Shown: positions 42,701 to 51,243, counted from the first letter of the stretch. The stretch: DNA of 58,398 nt from an uncultured Phocaeicola sp. (GCA_944321015.1 CALUJS010000015.1:1-58398), one strand, 5' to 3'. Numbers and translations: made by a program. The notes: generated from the sequence alone by a model not told the origin.

Positions 42701-43207
42701 TCAGTCGCCATCCTCGTCAGAGTCGCTCAGACGCCCGATCGGCATCTGCCTCTTGATGACCTCGCGGAAGGAGATGATGGTCTCCGAGCGCGCCAGGCCC
42801 AGCGGCTGCAGCTTGTCGTGGATGATGTTCATCAGGTGATGGTTGTTGCGCGCGTAGATTTTGATGAAGAGGTCATACTGGCCCGTGGTGAAGTGACACT
42901 CCACCACCTCCGGAATGCGGCGCAGGGCCTCGGCCACCTCGTCGAACTGGCCCGGGTCCTTCAGGAAGAGGCCTATGTAGGCACACGTCTCATAGCCCAC
43001 CTTTTCGGGGTCGATGACATACTCCGAGCCCTTCAGTATGCCCAGGTTGGTCAGCTTCTGCACGCGCTGGTGGATGGCCGCCCCCGACACGTTGCACATC
43101 CGCGCCACCTCGAGGAAGGGGATGCGCGCGTTGCCCGCTATCAGGCGCAGTATCTGCTCGTCCAAAGAATCAAGTTGATGATGTCCCATATTCTGTTTCT
43201 TGCTCAT
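42701..43207 (-). CDS. Lrp/AsnC-family transcriptional regulator
   Basis: The 168-residue protein has an N-terminal helix-turn-helix (LDEQILRLIAGNARIPFLEVARMCNVSGAAIHQRVQKL covers residues 14-52). The C-terminal ligand-binding RAM domain includes GYETCAYIGLFLK and EVVECHFTTGQYDLFIKIYA. It ends with an acidic tail. The Lrp/AsnC family senses amino acids or small molecules. It has its own promoter, and the gene on its right is divergently transcribed, so it could regulate the M64 peptidase gene, though nothing proves this. Confidence 0.93.
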   Translation of the reverse strand: MSKKQNMGHHQLDSLDEQILRLIAGNARIPFLEVARMCNVSGAAIHQRVQKLTNLGILKGSEYVIDPEKVGYETCAYIGLFLKDPGQFDEVAEALRRIPEVVECHFTTGQYDLFIKIYARNNHHLMNIIHDKLQPLGLARSETIISFREVIKRQMPIGRLSDSDEDGD

Positions 43208-43219
43208 GGTTTACAGCCG

Positions 43220-43227
43220 CAAAACTA
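43220..43227 (-). promoter_or_regulatory. Promoter -7 element of the Lrp gene
   Basis: TAGTTTTG on the minus strand, 12 bases before the start codon, with TTTC 19 bases upstream of it. The leader would be very short. Confidence 0.5.
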
Positions 43228-43289
43228 GGATAAAAAAACGAATCCGGAAAGCCCGGACACGGCGCGGACGAATATTTTTTCACGAAACG

Positions 43290-43319
43290 TTTGCCGTTTG
43301 GACGATATTCGTATCTTTG
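43290..43319 (+). promoter_or_regulatory. Promoter of the M64 peptidase gene
   Basis: TTTG (43290-43293), 18 bases, then TATCTTTG (43312-43319): an almost ideal Bacteroides promoter 37 bases before the start. Confidence 0.8.
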
Positions 43320-43356
43320 CCCTCATATTGACAACTTCTGATACCTGAACACGAAC

Positions 43357-44652
43357 ATGAAAGCACTCCGAGCACTCACCGCCGCCCTGCTCGTGCTCCT
43401 CGTCGCCGAGGCGCGGGCCCGGGACTTCGACACATACTTCGACGACCGCACGCTGCGCGTCGACTACACCTTCGCCGGAAACGCCACGCGCCAGGCCATC
43501 TACGTGGGCGAACTGCTGCAATCGCCCGGATGGGCCGGACGGCGCCACCATCTCGGCGAACTTCCCCTCGCCGGAAACGGCGACATCACGATGAGAGACA
43601 AGGCCACGGGAGCGGTCATCTACCGCACCTCGTTCTCCACCCTCTTCCAGGAATGGCAGGGGCAGGAAGAGGCCACGCGCACGGACAAGGCCTTCGAGAA
43701 CACCTTCCTCATGCCCTATCCCAAGGCCGAGGCCGAGGTCACCGTCACCCTGCGCGACAATCACCACCGCACCACCGCCACGCTGACCCACACCGTCGAC
43801 CCGCGCGACATACTCATCCGCCATCTTCCCAAGACCGAAGCCCCCGTGCGGACAATCCACCGCGGGGGAGCGCCCTCCGACCGCTGCATCGACGTGGCCA
43901 TCGTGGCCGAAGGATATACCGCCGACGAGGCCGAACGCTTCTTTGCCGACGCGCGCGCAGCCGTCGAGGCCATCCTGGGCCACGCGCCCTTCGACCGCAT
44001 GGCCGAACGCTTCAACTTCATCGCCGTGGCCGCCCCGTCGGAAGACAGCGGAGTGAGCGTGCCCGGCGCGGGAGAGTGGCGGCGCACGGCCCTGGGCTCG
44101 AACTTCAACACCTTCTACTCCGACCGCTACCTCACCACGGGACACATGCGCCGCCTGCACGACGTCCTGGCCGGACTGCCCTATGAGCACATCATCGCCC
44201 TGGCCAACACCGAGACCTACGGCGGCGGGGGCATCTACAACTTCTACACCCTCACCACGGCCCGCCACGCGGCCTTCCGCCCCGTCGTGGTCCACGAGTT
44301 CGGACACAGCTTCGGGGGCCTGGCCGACGAATACTTCTACGACGACCAATACACCCCCATGTATCCCGCCGACACCGAGCCCTGGGAGCCGAACCTGACG
44401 ACGCTGAAGGACTTCGACTCGAAGTGGAAGGACATGCTCCCCCCGGGCACCCCCGTGCCCACGCCGCCGGCCACCGACCCCGCCGAGGCGTGCACCCGCG
44501 TGGGCGTCTACGAAGGCGGAGGCTACAGCTCGAAGGGCGTCTACCGCCCGGCCACCGAGTGCCGCATGAAGGTGAACGAGGCCCCCGCCTTCTGCCCCGT
44601 GTGCCAGCGCGCGCTGGAGCGCCTCATCCGCTTCTACACGGAGGGAGATTGA
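43357..44652 (+). CDS. Secreted M64-family metallopeptidase
   Basis: The 431-residue protein has a signal peptide (MKALRALTAALLVLLVAEA). A beta-rich N-terminal domain follows to about residue 150. The M64 catalytic domain comes next with the start DVAIVAEGYTADE, the GSNFNTFYSDRYLTT segment and the zinc site HEFGHSFGGLADEYFY near residue 312. M64 peptidases include secreted IgA-specific enzymes, but many Bacteroidales members have no known substrate, so the target is open. A C-terminal segment with two cysteine pairs (CRMKVNEAPAFCPVC) is typical. It is preceded by a strong promoter and followed by GC-rich tandem repeats. Confidence 0.93.
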   Translation: MKALRALTAALLVLLVAEARARDFDTYFDDRTLRVDYTFAGNATRQAIYVGELLQSPGWAGRRHHLGELPLAGNGDITMRDKATGAVIYRTSFSTLFQEWQGQEEATRTDKAFENTFLMPYPKAEAEVTVTLRDNHHRTTATLTHTVDPRDILIRHLPKTEAPVRTIHRGGAPSDRCIDVAIVAEGYTADEAERFFADARAAVEAILGHAPFDRMAERFNFIAVAAPSEDSGVSVPGAGEWRRTALGSNFNTFYSDRYLTTGHMRRLHDVLAGLPYEHIIALANTETYGGGGIYNFYTLTTARHAAFRPVVVHEFGHSFGGLADEYFYDDQYTPMYPADTEPWEPNLTTLKDFDSKWKDMLPPGTPVPTPPATDPAEACTRVGVYEGGGYSSKGVYRPATECRMKVNEAPAFCPVCQRALERLIRFYTEGD

Positions 44653-44661
44653 AACTCCGCC

Positions 44662-44770
44662 GCACCGGAGGCTCCGGGTCCGGCGCACTGAAGGCGACCT
44701 GTTCACCGCACCGAAGGCGACCTGTTCAGCGCACTGAAGGCGACGGGTTCACCGCACCGAAGGTTTCACC
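44662..44770. repeat. 23-bp GC-rich tandem repeats after the M64 gene
   Basis: Units of exactly 23 bases start at 44662 (degenerate), 44685, 44708 and 44731, with a partial one at 44754. Each begins GCAC-T/C-GAAGG and contains CGACCTGTTCA or a variant. The 241-base gap 44653-44893 holds only this array and the leader of the next gene. Confidence 0.85.
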
Positions 44771-44893
44771 CCCGCCGCGCCGTTCCCCGGCGGGACATCC
44801 CGGCAAAGACGCATCAGGCTGTGCATGAAGCACTTGCCACACAATAGTAATTAACCTCAATATTAACCAATTAAAAAAAGAAAGGAACACACC

Positions 44894-45403
44894 ATGGCCT
44901 GCAAGTATTCACTTACGGAAAAGAAGACGAATCCGGGCCAGAAGAATTCGCCCAAAAAGTGGTATGCCACCCCGCAAAGCGCCACACCGCTGGCCGACAA
45001 GGAGATGACGCGCATCGCCACCAAGAACACCACCCTGGCGCCCATCGAACTGCAAGCGGCCCTCGAGCTGCTGGCCGACTTCATCCCCGACCAGCTGCTG
45101 CAGGGACACACCGTCAACCTGCCCGGACTGGGCTACTTCCGCCTGACCTTCAAGAGCAAGGGAGCCGACACGGTGGCGGAGTTCGACCCCAAGGAAATGA
45201 TTTACGACGCGCGCCCCGTGTTCGTGCCCGACAAGGCCCTGCGCGAGCGCATCAAGTCGAACGTGGAGTTTGAAGACGGCGGCGTGAAGAGCGGCGGCGT
45301 GAACTACCGCACGCGCAACGACTACTACGAAGCCACGGGCGAGGGCGGCTCAACGCCCGCGCCCGGCGGAGGCGACGACAGCGGCGAGGACGGCGGTCTC
45401 TGA
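44894..45403 (+). CDS. HU-like DNA-binding protein (HU-HIG type), Gly-rich tail
   Basis: The 169-residue protein has a charged start (MACKYSLTEKKTNPGQK) and KKWYATPQSATPLADKEM. The HU dimer helices follow (TRIATKNTTLAPIELQAALELLADF), then a beta arm (GHTVNLPGLGYFRLTFKSKG) and a Gly/Ser/Asp-rich tail (STPAPGGGDDSGEDGG). This is the Bacteroidales HU fused to a glycine-rich motif. It is homologous to the gene at 12699. It ends at a perfect hairpin terminator and is a single-gene unit. Confidence 0.9.
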   Translation: MACKYSLTEKKTNPGQKNSPKKWYATPQSATPLADKEMTRIATKNTTLAPIELQAALELLADFIPDQLLQGHTVNLPGLGYFRLTFKSKGADTVAEFDPKEMIYDARPVFVPDKALRERIKSNVEFEDGGVKSGGVNYRTRNDYYEATGEGGSTPAPGGGDDSGEDGGL

Positions 45404-45417
45404 AACCAATGACGAAA

Positions 45418-45450
45418 GAGGGTGTGCATTCCGCGCGGATGCACACCCTC
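45418..45450 (+). terminator. Terminator between HU gene and queF
   Basis: A perfect 12-base stem GAGGGTGTGCAT with ATGCACACCCTC and a 9-base loop, between convergent genes. Confidence 0.9.
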
Positions 45451-45469
45451 CGTTCGTTTCCGCGCCCTC

Positions 45470-45922
45470 TCAGAGGTCGTGGTTCATCAGCCTGTGGCGG
45501 GCCAGCTCCTCATACTTCGTGCCCGGCCGGCCATAGTTGGCATAGGGGTGGATGGAGATTCCCCCGCGCGGGGTGAATATGCCCGTCACCTCGATGTACT
45601 TGGGGTCCATGAGCCGGATGAGGTCCTTCATGATGATGTTCACGCAGTCCTCGTGGAACGCCCCGTGGCCGCGGAAGCTGAAGAGGTAGAGCTTGAGGCT
45701 CTTGCTCTCCACCATGCGCTCGCCGGGCAGGTAGCAGATGCGCATCTCGGCAAAGTCGGGCTGCCCCGTGATGGGGCACAGGCTGGTAAACTCGGGGCAG
45801 TTGAAGCGCACCCAGTAGTCGTTCTCGGGATGTTTGTTTTGGAAAGTCTCCAACACCTCGGGCGCATAGTCCTGCCGATAGACGGTGGCGTGGCCCAAGG
45901 CTTTCAGGTCGTCAGTTCTCAT
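45470..45922 (-). CDS. queF: 7-cyano-7-deazaguanine reductase (QueF)
   Basis: QueF reduces preQ0 to preQ1 with NADPH in queuosine synthesis. The 150-residue short form has the catalytic C49 in [15 protein letters not shown]. It also has the QueF motif [13 protein letters not shown] and the substrate residues in FHEDCVN. Its start overlaps the queC stop by 4 bases, and it ends the yhhQ-queC-queF operon before a terminator. Confidence 0.97.
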   Translation of the reverse strand: MRTDDLKALGHATVYRQDYAPEVLETFQNKHPENDYWVRFNCPEFTSLCPITGQPDFAEMRICYLPGERMVESKSLKLYLFSFRGHGAFHEDCVNIIMKDLIRLMDPKYIEVTGIFTPRGGISIHPYANYGRPGTKYEELARHRLMNHDL

Positions 45923-46605
45923 TGTTCGTTGTTCGTTCTTCGTTCTTCATTCTTCATTAACAGATACTTCTCCAGTCCCTCGCGTCGCAGCTTGCAGGCG
46001 GGGCAGTGTCCGCATCCGTCGCCGGCGATGCCGTTGTAGCAGGTCATCGTCTCGCGGCGCACCAGGTCGAACACGCCCAGCTCGTCGGCCAAGGCCCACG
46101 TCTCCGCCTTGTCGAGCCACATGAGCGGCGTGTGGATGACCAGCTGCTCGTCCAGCCCCAGGTTGAGCGTCACGTTGAGCGAGCGGATGAACGTGTCGCG
46201 GCAGTCGGGATATCCGCTGTAGTCCGTCTGCGACACGCCCGTCACCAGATGGCGGATGCCCCTCTCGCGGGCATAGACGGCGGCAATGCTGAGGAAGAAG
46301 AGGTTTCGCCCCGGCACGAAGGTGTTGGGCACCCCGCCCTCGGGCTTCTCGGCGTCCATGGCGAGGGAGGCGTCGGTGAGCGCGTTCCGCCCCAGCGTCC
46401 CGATGAAGGAGACGTCCATCACGTCGAGGTCCACGTCGGCCTTGCGTGCGATGGCGCGTGCCAGCTCCACCTCCCCGACGTGCTTCTGTCCGTAGACGAA
46501 GCTCAGGGCCTGCACGCGACCGAAGCGCCTCTTCGCCCAGAAGAGGCACGTGGTGGAATCCTGCCCTCCGCTGAATACCACCAAGGCAGTCTCGCCCGCC
46601 GTCAT
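45919..46605 (-). CDS. queC: 7-cyano-7-deazaguanine synthase (QueC)
   Basis: QueC converts 7-carboxy-7-deazaguanine to preQ0 with ammonia and ATP. The 228-residue protein has the PP-loop [16 protein letters not shown] and the conserved [15 protein letters not shown]. The zinc-binding cysteines are in the C-terminal segment [19 protein letters not shown]. The last dozen residues come from a low-complexity DNA repeat and look like an accidental extension that links the stop to the queF start. It overlaps yhhQ by 4 bases. Confidence 0.97.
   Translation of the reverse strand: MTAGETALVVFSGGQDSTTCLFWAKRRFGRVQALSFVYGQKHVGEVELARAIARKADVDLDVMDVSFIGTLGRNALTDASLAMDAEKPEGGVPNTFVPGRNLFFLSIAAVYARERGIRHLVTGVSQTDYSGYPDCRDTFIRSLNVTLNLGLDEQLVIHTPLMWLDKAETWALADELGVFDLVRRETMTCYNGIAGDGCGHCPACKLRREGLEKYLLMKNEERRTNNEQ
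45921..45959. repeat. Low-complexity TTCNTT-type microrepeat at the queC/queF junction
   Basis: A run of imperfect TTGTTCG and TTCTTCAT units fills the end of queC. It encodes the queC tail [12 protein letters not shown], which is not part of the QueC fold. Confidence 0.7.
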
Positions 46606-47285
46606 AGCTGCTTTACCTTTAGGATGTTATACGACACGTCCGTGTCATAGACATCGCTCCCGTCCACCCGCTTCACATAGCGCACCACGCGGATGGTCAC
46701 CGGCAGGACGATGACCTCATAGAGCGTCTTGGCCACGGCCTGCACCGCCATCATCTTCACCAGCTCCTCTGCCGGCATCAGTCCGCCGAAGGCTATGGGG
46801 AAGAAGATAATCGAGTCGGCGCTCTCGCCCAGCAACGTCGACACCACGGCGCGCAGCGAGAAGTGCCTGCCGCCCGAGGCCACCTTCATGCGGCTCATGA
46901 CGTAGGCGTTGATGAACGACCCGGCCAGGAAAGCCGCCAGACTGGCAAAGGCTATGCGCGGCGCCAGCCCGAACACGAAGTCGAAGTGTTCCTCGCCCGC
47001 CCAGAACGGTGCGGCCGGCAGGGCCACGGCGGCCTTGGCCAGCAGGATGACGAAGAAGTTCATGGCAAAGCCCGCCCAGATGATGAGGCGCGCCTTGCGG
47101 AAGCCCCACACTTCGGCAATGCAGTCATTGAGGATGTAAGAGATTGGAAACACGATGAAGCCTGCGGTGATGGAGACGGCGCCCACTTGCACTACCTTGG
47201 CCTCTAAGAGATTGGCTGCGATGAGGCAGACACAGAAAAGTATCCCCAACAGCATGAAGGATACGGATACGGTTTGATTCTTCAT
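46602..47285 (-). CDS. yhhQ: Queuosine precursor transporter (YhhQ / COG1738 family)
   Basis: The 227-residue integral membrane protein has about six hydrophobic segments. The family signatures are [19 protein letters not shown] and [39 protein letters not shown] (residues about 118-157). It imports queuosine precursors such as preQ0 or preQ1. The start at 47285 lies 5 bases after a preQ1-I riboswitch candidate, which fits translational control. It heads the operon with queC and queF, so the cell both makes and salvages the precursor. Confidence 0.95.
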   Translation of the reverse strand: MKNQTVSVSFMLLGILFCVCLIAANLLEAKVVQVGAVSITAGFIVFPISYILNDCIAEVWGFRKARLIIWAGFAMNFFVILLAKAAVALPAAPFWAGEEHFDFVFGLAPRIAFASLAAFLAGSFINAYVMSRMKVASGGRHFSLRAVVSTLLGESADSIIFFPIAFGGLMPAEELVKMMAVQAVAKTLYEVIVLPVTIRVVRYVKRVDGSDVYDTDVSYNILKVKQL

Positions 47286-47289
47286 ATTT

Positions 47290-47320
47290 CTTGTTTTTAA
47301 CGAGGTGTTCAAGCACTCGG
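47290..47320 (-). promoter_or_regulatory. preQ1-I riboswitch candidate upstream of yhhQ
   Basis: On the minus strand, CGAG and CTCG form the P1 stem around the loop TGCTTGAACAC. The A-rich tail TTAAAAACAAG follows, and its CAAG can pair with CTTG in the loop to make the H-type pseudoknot of class I preQ1 aptamers. The tail runs straight into the ribosome-binding region 5 bases before the ATG. Gene context (queuosine transporter, queC, queF) fits fully. Confidence 0.82.
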
Positions 47321-47346
47321 ATTAATACTAATCAGTTTAGCGGGCG

Positions 47347-47354
47347 CAAAGGTA
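47347..47354 (-). promoter_or_regulatory. Promoter -7 element of the yhhQ-queC-queF operon
   Basis: TACCTTTG on the minus strand with TTGG 19 bases upstream. Transcription would start about 20 bases before the riboswitch. Confidence 0.65.
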
Positions 47355-47408
47355 AGAGGTTTCGCCCAAAACGCCAATACCTGCGCATGGTTTTCTTTCA
47401 AACCCCGG

Positions 47409-47510
47409 TCAAAGGTTCTCCAGCCATTTCTTGCCTTTCTTGGTATAAGTCCATGCTGCGAACAGACCAACTACCACAATTCCAATTGTAAATACTAATG
47501 CTAACATCAT
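47409..47510 (-). CDS. 33-residue single-pass membrane peptide
   Basis: A short frame starts at 47510 with ATGATG and encodes 33 residues. The first 20 form one membrane helix (MMLALVFTIGIVVVGLFAAW) and the rest is basic (TYTKKGKKWLENL). Its ATG overlaps the TGA of the 84-residue membrane protein gene (ATGA), so it is probably translated by coupling. No family is recognised. A positive tail after a hydrophobic helix fits an N-out, C-in small subunit or regulator of the upstream protein. Confidence 0.65.
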   Translation of the reverse strand: MMLALVFTIGIVVVGLFAAWTYTKKGKKWLENL

Positions 47511-47761
47511 ACTTGATTTAATATTCTGTTACCCAGCCATGCAAACATATAAGTCAGCACAATGCCTGCAATCACTGTATAAATGACATACTCCATATTC
47601 TCTGTGCTAGAAGAAAAAAACATCGCCACTCCACCGATGACAAGTCCCGTAAAGGTTATCTTTGATAAATCATACAAATATCCAGCCAGTTTCTCCCGGC
47701 GCGTTTTATCCCGCTCCTTGGATTCCCTTCTTGCCTCTTGTTGCAATTCCCAATTTCCCAT
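47507..47761 (-). CDS. Small membrane protein, 84 residues (DUF6722-like)
   Basis: The protein has a charged amphipathic start (QQEARRESKERDKTRREKLA). Two membrane segments follow, near residues 33-50 (ITFTGLVIGGVAMFFSSS) and 57-78 (YVIYTVIAGIVLTYMFAWLG). It resembles the small two-helix proteins that I associate with DUF6722 in Bacteroidales, but this is from memory and uncertain. It overlaps a 33-residue membrane peptide gene downstream. The function is unknown. Confidence 0.7.
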   Translation of the reverse strand: MGNWELQQEARRESKERDKTRREKLAGYLYDLSKITFTGLVIGGVAMFFSSSTENMEYVIYTVIAGIVLTYMFAWLGNRILNQV

Positions 47762-47823
47762 AGCACATTTTTATATCTGCGAAAATAGCAAAAGCCTTTT
47801 AATCTACCAACTTCCTATCCGAT

Positions 47824-49956
47824 TTATTGTTCCACCCCGCGCATGGTCAGTGACAGGCGTTTGCGCTCCGTGTCGATGGAGAGCACCTTCACCCGCACAT
47901 GCTGGTGGATGCCGACCACCTCGGCCGGGTCGGTCACAAAGCGGTCGGCCAGCTGCGACAGGTGCACCAGGCCGTTCTCCTTGATGCCCACGTCCACGAA
48001 ACAGCCGAAGTTCGTGATGTTCGTCACGATGCCCGGCAGCTCCATCCCTTCGTGCAGGTCGGCCAGCGTATGCACGTCCGGAGCGAAGGAAAACACCCGG
48101 ATTGTCTGCCTCAGGTCGCGTCCCGGCTTGTCCAGCTCCGCCATGATGTCGGTCAGGGTCGGCATGCCCACAGTGTCCGTCACATAGCGGCTCAGGTCGA
48201 TTTGCCCGCGCAGGTCTTTGCGGGCTATCAGCTCGTCCACCGTGCAGTGCAGGTCGGAGGCCATGCGCTCCACCAGCGCGTAGCTTTCCGGATGCACCGC
48301 CGTGTTGTCCAGCGGATTGTCGCCGTGGGGAATACGCAGGAAGCCCGCGCATTGTTCGAAAGCCTTCGCTCCCATCCGGGGCACCTTCAAGAGGTCGCTC
48401 CGCGAAGCAAACGGCCCGTGCTCGGCACGATAGTCCACAATGTTCCGGACCAGTTGGGGCCCCAGGCCGGAGATGTAGGTCAGCAGGTGCCTGCTGGCCG
48501 TGTTCACATTCACGCCGACCAGATTCACACAGCTCTCCACCGTCTGGTCCAGCGCCTTCTTCAAGGCAGCCTGATCGACATCGTGCTGATACTGCCCCAC
48601 TCCGATGGACTTCGGGTCAATCTTCACCAGCTCGGCCAGCGGGTCCATCAAGCGGCGACCGATGGACACAGCCCCGCGCACCGTCACGTCATATTCCGGA
48701 AACTCCTCGCGGGCCACCTTCGAGGCCGAATAGACCGAAGCCCCGTCCTCGCTCACCGCAAAGGCCTGCACCGGGCGCGAGAACTGCAACCGCGCCACGA
48801 AATCCTCCGTCTCGCGTCCGGCCGTGCCGTTGCCTATGGCTATGGCCTCTATGGCATACTGTTCCACCAGCGCCGTCAGCTTGCGTGCCGCCTGCGACCG
48901 TTCGTTGCGCGGCGGATGGGGATAGATGGTCTCGTTATGCAACAGATTGCCCTGCGCGTCCAGACACACCACCTTGCACCCCGTGCGATAGCCGGGGTCG
49001 ACGGCCAGCACACGCTTCTGTCCCAACGGCGGAGCCAGCAACAGCTGCCGCAAGTTGGCCGCAAACACACGGATGGCCTCCTCGTCGGCACGCCGTTTGC
49101 TTTCGGCGGCAAACTCAGTCTCGATGGCGGGTTTCAGCAACCGCTTGCAGGCATCGTCCACCGCCAGGCGCACCTGCTCGCCGCAAGCGTTCTGCCGACG
49201 CACATACCTGCGTTCGATCCGCTCGCCGGCCTCCTCGTCGTCCGGCGCAATCGACACCCGCAAGAATCCCTCCGCCTCCCCGCGACGAACGGCCAGCAGC
49301 CGGTGCGAGGAGCAACGTTTCAGCGGCGCGGCATAGTCAAAATAGTCGCGATATTTCGCTGCCTCGTCCTCTTTTCCTTTAATCACTCTGGCGGTAATCA
49401 CAGCCTTGCGGGCAAACCGGGCGCGCATCACGGCGCGGGCCTGCTCGTCCTCGCTCACCTGCTCGGCAATGATGTCGCGCGCACCCTTCAGCGCATCGTC
49501 CACATCGGTCACCTCGCCCTTCACAAAAGCCTCGACACGTCGCTGCGGAGACTCGTCGCGCTGCATAAGCAACCACGCAGCCAACGGCTCCAAGCCTTTC
49601 CTGCGGGCCGCCTCGGCACGAGTCTTGCGTTTGGGTTTATAAGGCAGATAAAGGTCCTCCAGCTCGGTGGTGTTCCAACAAGCGTCTATGCGGGCACGCA
49701 GCTCGGCTGTCAGTTTGCCCTGCTCTCCGATGGCAGTCACAATCGTGGTTTTGCGCTTGGCCAACTCCTTGAGACGTGCGTTGCGGTCGCCCACCTCGCC
49801 CACTTTCACCTCGTCGAGTCCTCCCGTCGCCTCTTTCCTATATCGGCTGATAAAGGGGATGGTGGCTCCCTCATCGAGCAGCCTCAGCGTGTTGCGCACT
49901 TGCCGACACTCCAGCCCCAGCTCCCCGGCTATGATAGATATGAATTGTTCTTCCAT
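47824..49956 (-). CDS. tex: Tex-family S1 RNA-binding protein
   Basis: The 710-residue protein has the Tex order. The N-terminal helical region has FISRYRKEATGGLDEV. The YqgF-like domain has VLAVDPGYRTGCKVV and GNGTAGRETEDF. The helix-hairpin-helix region has SIGVGQYQHDVDQ and NTASRHLLTYISGLGP. The C-terminal S1 domain has GIVTNITNFGCFVDVGIKEN. Tex proteins act in transcription and RNA metabolism. The start ATG overlaps the stop of an upstream Rpn remnant (TAATG), so translation may be coupled to it. Confidence 0.96.
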   Translation of the reverse strand: MEEQFISIIAGELGLECRQVRNTLRLLDEGATIPFISRYRKEATGGLDEVKVGEVGDRNARLKELAKRKTTIVTAIGEQGKLTAELRARIDACWNTTELEDLYLPYKPKRKTRAEAARRKGLEPLAAWLLMQRDESPQRRVEAFVKGEVTDVDDALKGARDIIAEQVSEDEQARAVMRARFARKAVITARVIKGKEDEAAKYRDYFDYAAPLKRCSSHRLLAVRRGEAEGFLRVSIAPDDEEAGERIERRYVRRQNACGEQVRLAVDDACKRLLKPAIETEFAAESKRRADEEAIRVFAANLRQLLLAPPLGQKRVLAVDPGYRTGCKVVCLDAQGNLLHNETIYPHPPRNERSQAARKLTALVEQYAIEAIAIGNGTAGRETEDFVARLQFSRPVQAFAVSEDGASVYSASKVAREEFPEYDVTVRGAVSIGRRLMDPLAELVKIDPKSIGVGQYQHDVDQAALKKALDQTVESCVNLVGVNVNTASRHLLTYISGLGPQLVRNIVDYRAEHGPFASRSDLLKVPRMGAKAFEQCAGFLRIPHGDNPLDNTAVHPESYALVERMASDLHCTVDELIARKDLRGQIDLSRYVTDTVGMPTLTDIMAELDKPGRDLRQTIRVFSFAPDVHTLADLHEGMELPGIVTNITNFGCFVDVGIKENGLVHLSQLADRFVTDPAEVVGIHQHVRVKVLSIDTERKRLSLTMRGVEQ

Positions 49957-50327
49957 TAATCTGCTTCATTCATCATTCTCTCGACCTCCTCAACCGAAAG
50001 CCCCGTAGCCTGCGCAATGAATTCCGGCGCAAAACCCATCTGCTTAAGGTTGCGGACGACATGCAGGTTTGCCTCCGCACGGCCTTTCATAAAACCTTCA
50101 ATAAAACCTGCCACAAAACCTTCCACAAAGCCTTCCACAAAATCTTCTGCACGACCTTCTGCACGAGCCTCCGCTAGAGCTTCCGCACAGCCTTTCAAAC
50201 GTTCAAATTCCATAATGCCCAGGCGGTCGCGATAGACTTTGATGCGCTCGTCGTATTTCATACGATCTTCTTTGCTCATGGCGGCGATGTCTGCTATCTG
50301 TTCCAAGCGTTTCTCCATGTTCTTCAA
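49956..50327 (-). pseudogene. C-terminal remnant of an Rpn/PD-(D/E)XK nuclease-family gene
   Basis: The 123-residue frame matches only the last third of the intact gene next to it (50392-51243): RLEQIADIAAMSKEDRMKYDE and LKQMGFAPEFIAQATGLSVEE are almost identical. The nuclease domain is absent. Between these parts lies an expansion of a tetrapeptide such as EGFV, encoded by 12-base repeats. It looks like a tandem duplication that lost its front part; it is still open and ends by overlapping the tex start. Confidence 0.8.
50090..50180. repeat. 12-bp tandem repeats in the Rpn remnant
   Basis: About six imperfect copies of a 12-base unit (consensus ACCTTCCACAAA on the plus strand) encode EGFV-like tetrapeptides. 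Copy number is likely unstable but changes stay in frame. Confidence 0.75.
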
Positions 50328-50391
50328 TACAATATAGACTGTTCTTTCTGTTGATTTCTAGTTTTCAGCCGACTGCTACAGCCATCGCCAC

Positions 50392-51243
50392 TTAGGAGTT
50401 CTGCGCCATCAGCCTTTCGACCTCCTCAACCGAAAGCCCCGTGGCCTGCGCGATAAATTCCGGAGCAAGCCCCATCTGCTTAAGGTTGCGAATGACATTC
50501 AAATTCGTTTCCGCACGACCTTCCTCAACCCCCTTCAGACGTTCAAATTCCATGACGGCCAGGCGGTCACGATAAACCTTGATGCTCTCGTCGTATTTCA
50601 TACGATCTTCCTTGCTCATGGCGGCGATGTCCACAATCTGTTCCAAGCGCTGGAACACGGCGTTGCGTGCCTTGAACGGCAATCTCTGTAATGTCTCCAT
50701 ATTCTTCAATACATATATCCAACGTTCAAAATCAGTTTCACACTCGTTTTCCTCTTTGGTGAACGAGGGCAGTTCCAAAAAGATGTAGCGCATCTTGTCG
50801 GAGAACTGTTCGTGCGTGTCGCGGTCGGACAAAATGATGTCCGTACGCAATTTATGAGGCAGCTGAGTCAGCTGAAAGTTGAGAAAGAACACGCCATACA
50901 CGGCCTTCAGGCTGAATTTCCAATCCACTCCCCGCTCTCCCTGACGGGCTATGGCCTGCGACAGGTAATAGATGGTACGCTCGCGGAAGTTCACGTGTTC
51001 CCTATTCTGCATTTCCACGATAAACTGTTCGCCGTTCTCATCTGTGCAATAGATGTCGTAGATGAGACTGCGATCTTTTTCATATATCGGTATTAGCTCC
51101 TTGTCGAGGAAACGGATGTCTTTCACCCGCCTCTCGCCTTCCAGCAGCGCATTGAGAAAATCAATCAACAAGTCTTTGTTAATCTCTTGACCAAAGATGC
51201 GCTTGAACCCGACGTCGGTAAATGGATTGATAAATCTTGCCAT
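50392..51243 (-). CDS. Rpn family / PD-(D/E)XK nuclease-family protein
   Basis: The 283-residue protein opens with the characteristic MARFINPFTDVGFKRIFG and continues with LLIDFLNALL. The nuclease core has YDIYCTDENGEQFIVEMQNR, where D, E and Q fit the PD-(D/E)XK pattern. The C-terminal helical region ends in LKQMGLAPEFIAQATGLSVEEVERL. Such proteins are annotated as Rpn recombination-promoting nucleases or PDDEXK transposases and are numerous in Bacteroides genomes. Its downstream partial copy shows local duplication. Confidence 0.92.
   Translation of the reverse strand: MARFINPFTDVGFKRIFGQEINKDLLIDFLNALLEGERRVKDIRFLDKELIPIYEKDRSLIYDIYCTDENGEQFIVEMQNREHVNFRERTIYYLSQAIARQGERGVDWKFSLKAVYGVFFLNFQLTQLPHKLRTDIILSDRDTHEQFSDKMRYIFLELPSFTKEENECETDFERWIYVLKNMETLQRLPFKARNAVFQRLEQIVDIAAMSKEDRMKYDESIKVYRDRLAVMEFERLKGVEEGRAETNLNVIRNLKQMGLAPEFIAQATGLSVEEVERLMAQNS

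Noticed and set aside
43225..44706. 493-codon frame antisense to the M64 peptidase
   Set aside because: A shadow frame; the plus strand carries the HEFGH zinc site, signal peptide and an ideal promoter.
47899..49959. 686-codon frame antisense to tex
   Set aside because: Codon-position GC bias of tex leaves the opposite strand open; the translation is rich in His, Gln and Arg with no recognisable fold.
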